The position numbers and the translations under genes are program-made. Below are positions 48,901 through 61,302 of a DNA stretch of 64,000 bases, piece after piece (position 1 is the stretch's first letter; every line of letters begins with the position of its first letter). The stretch is taken from positions 15,354,961-15,418,960 of the forward strand of contig NC_135071.1 in NCBI RefSeq assembly GCF_051401765.1, read 5' to 3'. This stretch comes from Calliopsis andreniformis (lineage: Eukaryota > Arthropoda > Insecta > Hymenoptera > Andrenidae). Below the pieces are notes generated by a model. The model had not been told where the DNA came from, searched no databases, and saw nothing but the letters and a program-made list of their open reading frames with translations.

Positions 48901-51209
48901 AAAGTTGACGAGGGAAACCGATCTCACGCCTGGCGCGGCTGAAGTCCTATCGATATTGTCTGTCGACCACGCGAGAGGAAGGTTGTACTATGCAGCGACT
49001 GGAGCTGGCGAACCGACGCAGAAGAACGTGTACTCAGTACCTTTGGATGGTGGCGAGGATCCTGACTGCATATCCTGTAAATACATTACTCCTGAAGGTG
49101 AGTTTTTTGGATGAAGATTAAAGATTCTTCATTTTGAAGTAGTTGAGTCCATCGTTTTACTCAATTTTTAATATTTGCTGTGATTTAGAGTTATAACTCT
49201 AATTTAGAAGGGATACATGCTTCTTTGACACACTGGTTATTGTAGGTCGTTTATATTCTCTATGCAACACTTATACTGGTATCGTGGCCATGAAGAATGT
49301 TAATATTTAGTGTGGAAAATGTGGCTAAAATGCACATGGAGAAAATAAAAAAGGAAGAATATGCTTTAAAGTAATATGAACTGTTTTTTAGGAAATCCCT
49401 GCACCTACGCCCACGCATACTTCTCATCAGATAGCTCGTACTACGTGCTCACCTGTTCGGGACCAGATCCAACGACTACAGCGATCTTCGACGCCAATCA
49501 CGAATTACTGTACTCTTGGGAGGATAACCAAATCCTGAGACGAAAATTGACTCGGCGTAAGCAGCCAATGGTTGAGAACTTGCGGATCAAAGTGAATGGA
49601 TATAACAGCAATGTCAGACTGTACCTGCCACCCGACTTCGATGAGAGGAAATCGTACCCTCTGTTAATCAACGTGTAAGTAACTCTAGTAGATTCTAGAT
49701 CATCTTAGAATGGTCTTTAATTTTAATTATATTTCAAATTCTGCAAAACTGCCTCTGCTTAAGGGATAGAGGTTTAATTATAGTCAGACATATTGACGAA
49801 TATTTGACACCACTTACAAGCTACTGTATAAAGACTTACTAAATAAAGACACTCTTTGAATCCTCTATTCTCCTATTCATACTCGTCAATCACTCTTTAA
49901 ATTTTCTCATCTGTGTCCTCAACCTCTCTCAATGACTAAAGGAAAAATCTTTAAAGCCACAAAAGCGTGAGACTCAATAAAACTACGCGAAAACCTTCTC
50001 AAAACCTGCTCCTTGCTCCTGCACCTCGCATTCAAGGTGCCAGCATCTTACAAGCCAGCAGACACTTAACAGTAGCGTTGGTGCCATTAGGCTGGCGTTT
50101 GGCGTGATTGATCTGAGCACGACATACATTCTCCTTATAATAGATACTTTTCGGTCCACTTTCCAGATATTCTGGTCCAAATACGGTGAGGATCACCGAG
50201 GAGAACTCCTATGGCTTCGAGTCCTACATGACTACCAACAGAAGCGTTATTTATGGCCACATCGACGGAAGGGGGTCCGCCTACAAGGGCAGCAAGATGC
50301 TGTTCGAGATCTATCGACGCCTCGGCACGGTGGAGATCGAGGATCAGATAGAAGTTACTCGGTGAGAAACTTCTGCCATAAGAATCCTTTGAAACAATAT
50401 CTCACAGGGATGCTCCTACTCTCTTGAGAGTGTTTCAACGGCCCACGAGAGACCTACCCCAGAAGAGTGCTAAGTATTTTCTAATTTTCGTAACTCTGCG
50501 ATAATCCTCCTTAAGACTCTCTATTTCAATAGAATCCTGCAGCAGAGGTACTCCTGGATAGACGCCAACCGTACCGCCATATGGGGTTGGAGCTACGGCG
50601 GTTTTTCGACAGCCATGGTGTTAGCCACCGACAAGGATTCGGTTTTCAAGTGCGGCATATCGGTCGCACCTGTGACCTCCTGGATTTATTACGGTAATTT
50701 CGCATAGCGCACGCAGCGCGCTCTAACACGTGGCAGCCGCGTAATTTGTTGTGGGGTAGCTAGCTGATAGGGCAAGATTAAACTAATATACGAGGCGAGG
50801 GTTGCAGCCTAGCTGCCGCTACCACAAATACATGCCCCTATCGATAATCTTAAGATAGACGCCGTGGACACTAACACTCTAATCGATCCTAGACTCCATC
50901 TACACCGAGAGATTCATGGGAATGCCACTTCCCGATGACAACCTGTCGGGTTACAACCACACAGACGTGACCAGGAGGGTGGAAGGGATCCGTGGCAAAA
51001 AGTACATGCTGATACACGGAACTGGGGATGACAACGTGCACTACCAGCAGGCCATGGCCCTGAACAAGGCCCTGGTCAGCAAGGACATCATGTTCGAGCT
51101 GCAGAGCTACACGGACGAGGCGCACGGGCTCACGGGCGTCTCTCCTCACCTTTACCACACCATGGACCGATTTTGGGCCAATTGCCTGGGATACTCGCAT
51201 GCTCGCTGA
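39996..51209 (+). CDS. DPP4: Dipeptidyl peptidase 4, membrane or venom type (S9B)
   Basis: Coding exons: 39996-40123, 43861-43937, 44754-44992, 45902-45976, 46070-46122, 46368-46564, 47101-47270, 47665-47765, 48637-49097, 49392-49674, 50167-50361, 50533-50693, 50893-51209; all GT-AG, in frame, 818 aa. A basic N-tail (1-49) and a hydrophobic stretch (about 50-66) make a type II anchor. A beta-propeller (about 75-560) holds the double-Glu motif DWVYEEEV, split across 46564/47101. The alpha/beta hydrolase domain has Ser in GWSYGGF (about 680; codon 50591-50593), Asp in HGTGDDNVH (about 759) and His in DEAHG (about 791), so the enzyme should be active. It removes X-Pro/X-Ala dipeptides from peptides; in bees and wasps the secreted form occurs in venom. 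N-glycosylation sequons include N-V-T and N-S-T. Exons from 44754 on are firm; the first exon is inferred from phase and composition. AATAAA lies at 51676. Confidence 0.93.
40124..43860. other. First intron of DPP4
   Basis: Contains a CpG-rich patch (40480-40960) with a long minus-strand open frame judged to be chance, an isolated GACACCCTGTA repeat end near 41150, a 111-base tandem duplication, and a second GC-rich patch (42880-43320). Confidence 0.5.
42610..42830. repeat. 111-base tandem duplication
   Basis: Two adjacent copies, about 85% alike by eye, share CTAAACATCTTACAAACTCG (the match is offset by 111 bases, from 42641 to 42752) and CCCACCCCCAGAAAAC. No coding potential. Confidence 0.85.
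45174..45504. mobile_element. CAGGGTG MITE in DPP4 intron
   Basis: The left end CAGGGTGGACCAAAAATCAG follows TA (45172-45173). The right end, with GTGACTTTTTCGCTCACCTTG, precedes TA (45505-45506). The inverted ends match imperfectly for about 28 bases. At 331 bases it has no transposase frame and lies in the intron between the third and fourth coding exons. Confidence 0.7.
46612..46915. repeat. About four tandem units with internal dyads
   Basis: Units of about 80 bases start near 46620, 46701, 46785 and 46863. Each begins TCTAAGTAAAAAATTT-like and, except perhaps the last, ends with its inverse AATTTTTTACTTAGACC, so each can fold back on itself. Located in the DPP4 intron between 46564 and 47101. 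Confidence 0.8.
48284..48433. mobile_element. Short TIR element in DPP4 intron
   Basis: The left arm has TTGCCAGATAGTGGGACAAA after TA (48282-48283). The right arm is its inverse, ending TATGGCAA before TA (48434-48435). The arms match for about 40 bases with a few differences, leaving a loop of about 65 bases. At 150 bases this is a TA-target MITE without coding capacity. Confidence 0.8.
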
Positions 51210-52788
51210 CCTGAATCACTCTTGGATCCCGAGTCGACAGGATGTCGGGAGGACGGCTGTCGCCTGGACCCACGGGCGTAACCCTGGACATCGTTGCTTG
51301 CAGAACGAACAGTTTCACGACGAAATTCACTTTTACAGCTTTGAACAATTGGCATGCCAGACTCGCTGGCTGCAAGTCTTTCGTCGTTGATATGGTGCAG
51401 GGAAGGTGGCGACGCTTTGAAGAACTTTTGCTTGAGAATTCGCGGCTGAGTTCCATGGTGGGAGGTTTAAACGAATGAAAGAATTAGCTGCGTGTGAAAT
51501 TGTGAAATTGTTTTTACGTGATCGCTGTGTAGGTGTGAGATTTTCGACTGCCTCATATTTTGCCAGGTTTAAAGACGAAAGAACTGAATCTGAATTTGAA
51601 ATCATTTATTACTGAACTAATTTTCAGCGGGATACTGATGTCTAGATGGTAAGATGCTCGTTTAGAGTTTCTGGAAATAAAGGACATTCACGCTGGCTCT
51701 GAATTGTCGAAATAATTTACTCAACCTGAGCAGTAGATAAGAGACGCTCGAACAAGCGGAATATCAAATCAATTTCGATGCATTTAAATTTAATTTACCA
51801 TTACGTCTCCCCTAATGAGCAACATCTAAGTGAGTCGTTAAACGAATATTTAATTTCATTGGGCGTGCCTTATTAATTCAATAGCATCTCGCCTTTGACG
51901 TTTCGATTTTGATTGGGTGGAGGTTCTGATCGAAATGCGAAGACCGTATTTTACGTTCACTACTTCGAGCTACCTGTTCGTAATATTCCTCTGTTTAGCG
52001 TTTTTCGGTCGAGTTGAGCCACCGATCAAGTAGGATTGTAAAATATGCTGCTCGCAGAGTACCAAGCACTCCAAATTACCACTCGAAAGTACGATACCCT
52101 GGATATGGCTATTATTCCTCGCGGCGGAACTATGGACCATGAAATACTGATATTGCTCGTAATACGCGCGATTTCGACGTAATTAGTCCAACGAGCACGA
52201 AGTCACGGGAAAAAATTCTCGGTAGAAATCGTCATAAATGCCGAAATACAAAACAAAGAACACGATGTCAAACGTTCCGTCTGCAATGAGAAGGAAATGA
52301 AAAAGCAGCGACGAACGATCCCACTCCTTCAGCTACCAAATCGATTGCGCTTCGCAGACTACTCTCGTCAAATTAAACGAAACACGAGATGTTTCGTAGA
52401 ATGTTACTCACTCGATATTTAGAAACGATTCCCGCGCTTCCCGCTGTTTTCTAATTCTGGGAATCCTTTGAAAGCAGATAGAGTTCGTGGAACTAAAATG
52501 GGAGAGAATAGATATGTATGAGGCTAGGTGGAAGAATGGAGACTTATATAGCTCCATCTCTTTTATGTCCTTCTGAGCGTAATGCTCATGCGTTAAAAAG
52601 GTGACGAAAAGAGACAGAGGTATACGTCTGTACTCTTGTGGCGGCTTCATATATGTATAGTCTCACACATATACGGAAGAGAATTTATAACGCTATGAAT
52701 TCTCTGCCTCTATTGTCTCTATGCAGCAATCTTCGATTAGAGGTTGGCTTTTACTGCATAGCATAATTTTAGAAAATTATTTGAGATG
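51210..52788. other. 3' UTR of DPP4 and spacer
   Basis: The DPP4 3' UTR probably runs to near the AATAAA at 51676-51681. The open frames immediately after the stop (51199-51605) lack any domain. Nothing else recognised. Confidence 0.45.
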
Positions 52789-52790
52789 TA

Positions 52791-53113
52791 TAGTGTCTTG
52801 TGATGACAGGTATCAAAAATTTTAAGGGTTGATTCTACATAACAGAATAAGATGAAATTGAGACATGACATTTTTGACAATATTTAAGCTCTCTTTTTTA
52901 AGTTGGTAATTGTTGAAAATTGAAATTGCACGTGAAATACGTCCGACACGAAGACTTATTCTATTGCCGCTGCGACTGACCTAGCTAACGTGCGCCGCTA
53001 GTAGAATAAATCTCATAAATCCGACAGACTTTACGCTAATTCACAAGCTCTAATAATTCGAAATTGAAGCTCCAAACACAGTTCTGTCATTCTTAATTTC
53101 CGTCCTATTTTGA
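52791..53113. mobile_element. Foldback element copy, right end lost
   Basis: The left arm (TAGTGTCTTGTGATGACAGG, then AAAAATTTTAAGGGTTGATT) matches the left arm of the 61303-61758 element. The core again holds a GACTTATTCTA motif and the inverted TAGTAGAATAA. The right side matches the inverse arm only as far as about 53113, then similarity ends, so the copy is degraded. Confidence 0.6.
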
Positions 53114-54700
53114 CGGAAACAGACTGAGTGAACCAAATAAATTCTAGTTATTCCAGTTCACGCGTACTGAACGAATATTCAAACTCAACTTCCTCAAACA
53201 CAGGAACCTGTGGAAAAAATTCTATTTTAAAAGTGAATTTCACATTTCAATTTTTTTAATTTTATTACATGTAGTGGTTCGTGATACGTGTTGAAAAAGA
53301 ATCTGGTAGCTGCATGCTGGTTTGTGAAGGGTATAATTCACCGTTTCTTTTGAGGTCCTGAATAAATAGTACGAGCAAGGAAAACTAATTCAAAAGCAAC
53401 CCTCATTAATTATTACACATGGAGTTATATTTTAATCCGTCTGCAGCCTAATAGATTACCTTCCAAAAATAACAATTTCACGTAGTATGGCCCAATACAC
53501 TTGCCTCATATTTTCCTCAAATCGCTATACTATCCCAAAAATTTCCCTCGAAATTTTCCGCGCGATCCTAGCCTGAAGAGCGCGTATGCGTGAAATATTC
53601 AAGCATTCACAGTATCCCCGCGCCTCGATAGATATCGAAGAATATTAGCAGACCCCAATGAATATTTGAGGACGCTTGAAAGCTTCCAAAGGCATCCACG
53701 TATCCGCCCCAATATCCTACTAGCGAAAGTTCGAAAACATCTGCTCCCGCGACCACCCAACAAATCCGCTCTTGGGCAATTAGAAGCCCTCTCGAAAATC
53801 AACCGCTTGGATCCCTCGTGGAATTCAATCTCCTAATGCGTCCTTCACGACTTATCCTGGCTCCTCGCGCAGCGCACCCCCGCGCCATGCGCTATCGATC
53901 GTGGATCTAGACTTAGACCACAGTCGAGGCGAAGCAGTCGAAAAGGCAGGAAAGAAGTCAAGCGGAGGAGAGGCAGAGGTGGATGAAAAGCTGTGAGTTA
54001 AGGGAAGCTGCTGAGATCAGACAAAGGGATGATGGAGTCTATTTCCCGCGCTGAAAGTGACCCTGCTGAAGGAGACCGCGTCGAGGCGCGGGGCGCCTGG
54101 TCCATTGTCGCACTCCTGGCTCAGGCGGTCGCTGACAATGGTTCTTCCTGTCACTGGCGCTTCTCATTGCGCGTAAACGCTATCGGTGACGGGGAACACT
54201 GATCTTCGTGTTCCGCGAGATGGGGCTGAGAGAAAGGAGATACCCGGATACCGTTTCTTGCTTCCTTCCTCCCCCGCGTGGAGGAGCCGCGCACAAGTCG
54301 CACAGCGCTGCTGGGAATGACAAATCGATGGTTGTTTCGTTGATCGTCAGAGATTTGCATACGAAGGGATTCGCCTAATGCGCCGTCCAACGGCTGGAAA
54401 AGTGGAGTACACACGGTGTAATTTTTCTGCTTCAAGGCTCGCTGTGAGTGGGATCGAGAAGGAGGTGGCAATGATGGAGGTGGTGTTTTTGGGGCGTGGT
54501 AGTGGGGGTGTAAATTCAGCGGGAAAAGTAGGTTTTTGGAGAACGAAATTTGGGGAAATTAGGGCTGATGTCTAAAGGATTTATCAATATATGTATAATT
54601 AGTAATTTTATTAATGGGTGAACGTTGGCTGTCCCAAATATTTAAAACTGAAAAATTGGCAGATTTGTATGCTTTGAATTTTTCAAATTTTCTAGATTAT
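53114..54700. other. Spacer with CpG-rich patch
   Basis: GC-rich at 53560-54500 with overlapping open frames on both strands and no recognised domain. Possible distal regulatory region. Confidence 0.35.
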
Positions 54701-54720
54701 CCTATAATTGAAAAGTTTTT

Positions 54721-54757
54721 AAATATTCAAATATTCAAATATTCAAATATTTAAATT
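54721..54757. repeat. Short (ATTCAAAT)n run
   Basis: About four copies of the 8-base unit that, on the opposite strand, makes the long run in gene A intron 1. Confidence 0.85.
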
Positions 54758-54759
54758 TC

Positions 54760-57740
54760 AAAAATTTCAGTCCTTCAAATTTTGTAAATTTTCACAGTTA
54801 CTTTATTTGTTTCAACTTTCCAGCTTCTTTTCCCAAGATACTTAGACTTCTGTACCTGACAGTTAAACTAACCCAAGTCCAATTTTTTCAAAATTGATGT
54901 TTTTACGAGATCTTATTACTTTTTCTTCATAATATTAAAACAACAGTAACAATAAACTGCTTCGAATACTATCCTAAAGAATGGGTAATCGCATTTGTTT
55001 TTCAGCTCTCCTGAAAAATAAAAAGAAAGACTTGGGTTAGTCTGGCACTCAGGTGCAAAATTATATCTACTTTCGCTGCATATATTTTATTCGCTTCATC
55101 ATACTCCTCTTCCTCCAAAACCTCCCCATGATCCTCTAAATAAAGCGATCACCCACGTACGTGGCAATCAAACTGTTAATCCAAAAACCAATTCCAAACT
55201 TCGCTAAAGTCGTAAGCATAATTCACCCCACTATCCAAAGTTTTTCTAACCATCAGGAATCTTCAGAGTTTCGAAAGATTCTCGCATCCCCTATCGCGAA
55301 AGAAAGATTGCAGGCCAGGCGTCCGTTTCGATTCGACGATGTCTTTATCGCGGGATAACATCAGCCACCCACGCGAGGATATCCGTTACCCTGTGAACTG
55401 GGCTAAGGCCTCACTTATCCCCTTCTTGTATGCATACGCCAGGCGGCTTAAATGCCGCTTTAATAACCGAAGAACATCGCGAAGGACGAGTTGGCACGCG
55501 AGCCCGAACGTTCAGCTTGAACTATTGTGCTGGGTCGTTCCTTGAACAAATCGAGGCCGACTCAAAAATTGTTTGTCGAGAGTCCAAGATAGATGAACAT
55601 CTAAAGTGGCTACAGCCCCTAGGCCGAATACGACTTGGACATTGACATTCAAACAAATGAGGTGCATGGTAACTACGAAACAACTGTCCTTCGAGGGATA
55701 CGAATGACTGCGACTTGCGCGAATTTAGATTAGATTTTATGGTGATTGTACAGCACGTTCTGTTGGGGCAATAGAACTGGAACTTTTGTGATTAAGTAAC
55801 CACTTGTGTCTTAATTATCTGCAGTAGATATGTAAATTCTTTTCAGCAAAACAGTTGTTAAAAATTGTACCGACGACGATATTTAATTAAGTAATGAAAA
55901 GTTGCTTAATAGGTGACAATAAAAGGATATTATGTAGGCGATAATAAAAGATAGAGTCGATTGTATTATAGAATCACGAGTATACCTCACAACTTCTTAT
56001 AGGTAGCTTCAACAGCAGTTAGATGCTATTCTCAAGCACTTGGGGTCATCAGAGTCACCACCCTCAAGTCTTTGAGAAGTGGTAAAACACTCTTTACAGA
56101 AGTGCTTATATTCTATAAATGCAGATAACAGCTCTCATTAAAAGTTAAGAGTACAGTCAATATTCGCTATTTCCTTCCTCAATTCCTTTGATAGCTGGTC
56201 GAACTCACCTCAACTCCCACGAAGGGAATGAGAAACGCGGAGGAATTCACGCTCAGCGGGAAATCTTTCGACGTGTAGCACGCGTTCCTTATCCGCCGAA
56301 TTTTTCTTCCTGGTTGGCGAATCTGGATTCCAGGTCACTGAGCCCAAAAGGGAGGGGGTGAACAGACCACCCTTCTAAGAATGGAGAACACGTTATGTCG
56401 GAGGGCTGATACGAAGAGACTGATTAAATTTCAAGAAAAGTCCCTTTAAGAGGGCTGGGTTACGCAGACCTTTGATCTGACAGGAAACTTTGTTTTCCCA
56501 TTTCCGGTTCGTCGAACTTCGTGGCTCGAGGAGGGTTCGACATGTATGGGGAGAGATGGCAGTTACAGTATTTAGGGTGGTATTCTCAGATATGTCAAAC
56601 TTTGATTTTTATGATTATTTCTTACTTCTTACAAGCAGCTTAGCTGTTCTGTGAATATTAATAAAAAAGTGTACATTTACATTTATGTCCTCGTATCTAT
56701 TACAAACCCATGGAACTAAATATGTTTTATGGAAAATTCATTCTCATTAAGGGTGCTTGATACAGTAAGAAATATCTGTATTTATAGAAACAGCAAAAGT
56801 ATACAATGTGTGAAAAAAGTAAAAAAGATAGGACTGCAGAGACTTGGAGAAAAGACAAACTATACAATCGTGTATTTCTAGTAGAACAAATCCAGAGATC
56901 CTTAGAACCGAGACTCGAGAATAAAACGATGACCAAAGGCAGAATGCTTGTTGCACGTATTCCCTTCGATGGCAAATAATACTTTGAGTGATTTTTCAGC
57001 TTTCAATCGCTTCACTACCTATCCCAAAGAACTCTGCTCTCAAAGAATACTCAAAGAGGAGAATATACGCTTTCGGCAGTTGCACGGAAGTCTGAGCGTA
57101 GTTTATAGTTCAAGGCTGGCTATCCTTGTTCCTAGACAGAGGCGTCGTAATTGATGGCCTCGTATCATGCCAACCGTGATAATGTGCGTCACGAGAACAG
57201 GTGGGATTCTCCTTGGCACCTAGCCTCCCTCTTTGTGTCCTTCGGTTTCTGAAAGACGGACTTCCGGTTGGTCACGCGACTTCGGGGCTCGTTACCTTCG
57301 CTATTCCTTCGCTGAACATTCTATCCAACATATAGTACGAGGAGAGGATCTAAGGAGGTTGAGCTGTGACATCAGGCGACCCTTAGGACGGTGAAAAAAT
57401 TCACGCTTTTGTGTCGTACTATTTTCTTTTAGCTTCACTTGCGTGTATTTGTATGCCACAGTACCGTGAGAAAATTGTCGTAAGTTGAAAAATGTGAAAT
57501 GTGTGAAAAGAGAGAAAATCAAATTTACGAAATGAATTAATTACAGCATCATGGAAGTTAATTACAGTATTTTTATTAAAATTTACTGGAATACTCACTG
57601 TCCAAAATTATTCTACGCAATAATATGAAAATTAAACATTTTTTATTCATGACATTTTCCTCGTGAAGTGCAATATGTATTACACGAAGAAATTAATTGT
57701 TTCAAATCTTCTTTCTGAAATTTCCAAATTTACTCTTTTC
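54760..57740. other. Non-coding spacer
   Basis: No gene, RNA or repeat supported. A few frames of 60-80 codons on each strand lack domains. Confidence 0.4.
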
Positions 57741-57744
57741 AGAT

Positions 57745-58120
57745 TTTATGCAGAGTGATAATTCCAAATTCCATAATAGTCTGAAATTCAGGAATGACGA
57801 AATTGCAATTGAAGCTGCATTTCAGAAATAATTATTGCAGGAATGCTTGAAACTCCAATGAAATATGTCTGACTTGTGACGTATTCGACTACTTGCACTA
57901 CTTGCGTCCCACGAGAAGTCTCTTGAAAAGCACTGCCTTTAACGCTGTCCAGGAGACTTCTCATGGGACACAAATATACATTAGCCAGCTCATCGCAGCG
58001 ATGTCAGTAGAATAAGCCCTAAGTCAGACACGTAGAATAATCAGTCAAACAAAGCCTCAAACACAATTCTTTGATCCCTGACTTTCACTTTGATTTTTAT
58101 TTTACCCTATAGAAGCACCC
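57745..58120. mobile_element. Foldback element copy with inner hairpin
   Basis: The left arm contains GTCTGACTTGTGACGTATTC and the right arm the inverse AGAATAAGCCCTAAGTCAGAC. The outer parts of the arms match those of the 61303-61758 copy only loosely. Inside lies a compact hairpin (57906-57969) whose arms GTCCCACGAGAAGTCTC and GAGACTTCTCATGGGAC pair with one mismatch. Confidence 0.6.
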
Positions 58121-60020
58121 CCTAAGCTTCCAAACTAATCGTCTAAACTGGCGTCTGATCGGAGAGTGATGAAAGAGTTTCGGAACTCGAGTACGAAAGG
58201 GCAAGAAAGTTTCGCGGCTGTTAGAGGTCTGCGAGATTGAAAGCTGCTTGGGTGGAGCCACTCAGGAGATTAAACAAAAATTCGGGAACGCAATTTAACG
58301 AGCCCTTCGACGCCCGTTCGATACTTTCCCAGCTTAATTTCGCGTCCTCTTTGCTGCAACTGCTACGAACAAACTGGATTATTGAAATTTCCTTCCGTCC
58401 TATATCCAGACTAAGCGATCACAAAATTGAAAACAAACTTGAAGCATCTCTAATGATGTGTTTGGCAGCATCGTAATCATGGAGATTAGAAGTTCAACAT
58501 CCATTAGGATTATTGGGAAATTAAAGTAGGTGTATTCAGTTCTGTCACGTCAATTTCTGAAACCCAGAAATTCCAAATACTTCTTCACTGAATCTTCTAA
58601 ATATAAAACACGAATTCTGTCAAAGTCACATTTTCTAATAATCCAATTATTAATATCTAGTTCCATTTTCACCCAAGATTGTTTACCCAAATCTTTATTC
58701 TGAAGTAGCTTTGGAATAAAAAAATGACGATGAAAATCTTCTTAATCACTGGAAATTAATTCAGCACCGAAAATGCCAATGAATTCTTCCCAGAAGAAAG
58801 GATACAATAGGTACATAATTCCCATCATAAGCTACCTTTTCACCGCGCACAAACAGTAGCATTCGAGAGTCCTAATCAAGCAAATGGTCTTAGTACATCA
58901 CTTTCAGCATTTCCTCAGCAACAAAGGTTACGTTCGAAAAAAAGCCAGGCTCTTCTCTCCACTCAGTTTCCAGACAAGACTATCTAACTCCCTTTTATTC
59001 AGATTTCCAGATATAACTCAATTCTCCTTTTTCCTTCCCCCGTTTCAGGAGAAACTCGATCAGTTTCCACGATGATTCTGTCGCGAAGGTTTTTTTTTTC
59101 ACTCCCGACGAAGCGCGGTTTCGTTCTCGCGTTTATTCCCAAACGTCCAATGTTTTCGCGATTAATTCTGCCCGCGGTTGAAAATACTCTACTGCGAAAG
59201 GAAACTGACGGTCAGTGGAAGCTGCTGCGAAGAGCAGGCGTCGTTGCGTCGATTTTTTCCCTTTCTGTTTTTCGAAACGAAGAAAGGTCCTGGCGCGTCT
59301 GGCCTCCCAGGAATTATGGCAGTTTCACGGTAATTGCTTCCGGATGAAACGATGGCGTGGCAGTGCTATTGCTAGCGCAGGGGCGTACCAGCGGCCGCGG
59401 CGTTAATTTATTTTCGCTTTGTCGATAATTAACGCCGATTCGACGGGACACGTCGAGCTCTCCCGCCCTCCAGCAGGTTGCCTCGCTCCACGAGGAACTG
59501 TGTTCCATTCTCCCTCTGCCCTTTCGTTCTCTCATTTTTTTTATTCGCTTTCGACGGCTGGATTTTTCTGTTTGTCATTTTGTTTGTTTGCAGCTGGAGC
59601 TGGAGTGGAGGGCTGGACTGTGGAAGCGAGTGATTTAATGGTGAATATTGGAAAATTACTTGCAGTTATTTTACTGTGATATATTATGTGTGTGTTATTG
59701 AAATGTATTGGTAAATGAATTGAATTATCAAAGTTTATACTGATTTCTTCTTGTCCATTCTAATATGGATATGTTTCTGTAATTTATGATATTGTATTGT
59801 TTGTAGCGTTTATTTATGGCTTTGGCGGAGATTATTAAATATTGGAAATGCTCTGTGTACTTTTAAGTTGTTAGTTATAACTGGTAATATAGTAATTAAA
59901 TAATTTATAGTGTTTTGAAATGTGTTGTTTAAACAATTCTTAAGTGTGGAGATTTCTTTTAGTTAAATGAGGAAATATGTCAGAAGTTGTTAACATGGGA
60001 CGAAAATCAAGAGTGTTGAT
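58121..60020. other. Spacer with CpG-rich patch
   Basis: A CpG-rich patch at 59050-59480 has overlapping plus-strand open frames without domains. The rest is AT-rich. Confidence 0.35.
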
Positions 60021-60024
60021 GTTG

Positions 60025-60297
60025 TTTTTGAAGCTTTATTTCAGAGTTATTGATTATTAAAGACAAGCTTTGATAGAACGTGAAATGTGTCTGCCTTGAC
60101 CTATTCTACTGACATCACTTCGTCTGATGTGGCAGCACATGCCACCAGGAGCATAAGATTCGAGTCAGACACCTTCTACGCCAACTTTAAGCATCTATAC
60201 AATAACTAATAACCCTGGAAGAAAGCCTCAGTCGCAATTTCTGTCAAAACTATTAACCTTTGCCCTATTTCGATATGTAGAATCACCCTTTAATATA
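60025..60297. mobile_element. Foldback element copy, degraded
   Basis: The left arm GAAGCTTTATTTCAGAGTTA ... GTGTCTGCCTTGACCTATTC faces the right arm ... GAGTCAGACACCTTC ... AATAACCCTGGAAGAAAGCC. These are imperfect inverses and match the same family as 61303-61758. Outer ends are eroded. Confidence 0.55.
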
Positions 60298-60299
60298 TG

Positions 60300-61300
60300 T
60301 TTAAGAAACGCAATTATTTAAAAATTACTAACAGAATTTTAAGATCACTATAAGTTTGAAAACCTGAAAATTTTTCAGCTCGAAAATCTAAAATTATTTA
60401 TACTGTGGAAATAAATCCCAGTCACCTCCCCCTCTAATATGTTCAACTAAAACTCCCTGTGAACCTACACCTCTGCATCCCAACGACACCACTGAAACAG
60501 AAGGAGCCTAATTGAATCAGACCTGAAACTGCGAGAAAGAAACAGAAAGAAAGAAATTAGAAGAAAAATCGCAATATCGGTTTTCCTCCGCCGATTTATG
60601 GTTCTCACCTCCGATTGATTTCGTGCAAAAACGCGAGCGTTATTGGCTCGCCGCGAAACGCCGACGAAATATCTCGCAATCTTTAAACTTCATTCTTCCG
60701 GGCCGAGCTCGAACTTCCGAGAAAGAGTTTCGACGAATGGTTTCTAGTCGTTGACCTGCCGTTCGCGTTCCTTGGCCGAATTTGTCCGGGAAGATCGATC
60801 TGGCCGCAGAATGAGAGCTCGCCCCGAGAACTGCGTCGCGATTTCGAGCGGAATGGAAACGTTTTATCTGGAGAGGCCGCGTTCGATTTATTCCCCGATG
60901 TAAATTCGAAGGGCGCATCGAGGCGTCCTTCTTCCGCAGATCGACTGTAAAGATTACTCCCATGCAGACGGGCGGACGTCAGTAAAAAGTGAAACTCTGG
61001 GGAAATAGAAACGAAAGGAGGCGACTCGAAGAATAAGTAATGGAAGGTTTGTAGAGCTTGCGAAGTTGCGTCGACCTCTCTTAAAAAACTTGTCGTTAGA
61101 CGATCGTAGTTTAAATATTGTGAAGCGTGAAGTGATAGGGCAGAATTGCCTGTGTATACTGTTATGTACTGTATATTGTTCTGCTAAACCATAGCTCTGT
61201 GATTTCTTTGTTGTAATGAATATAGATGGTATCAAATATTTAAATATCAGCCTATAATATCTAGTATTAATTAGCGAATAACTTATGGTCAAATAAGGAA
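60300..61300. other. Spacer with CpG-rich patch
   Basis: CpG-rich at 60590-60970. The minus-strand open frame there (60963-60640) has no recognisable domain. Confidence 0.35.
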
Positions 61301-61302
61301 TA

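Noticed and set aside
60640..60963. 107-codon minus-strand frame in a CpG-rich patch
   Set aside because: No recognisable domain, signal or splice partner; low-stop GC-rich sequence explains it.
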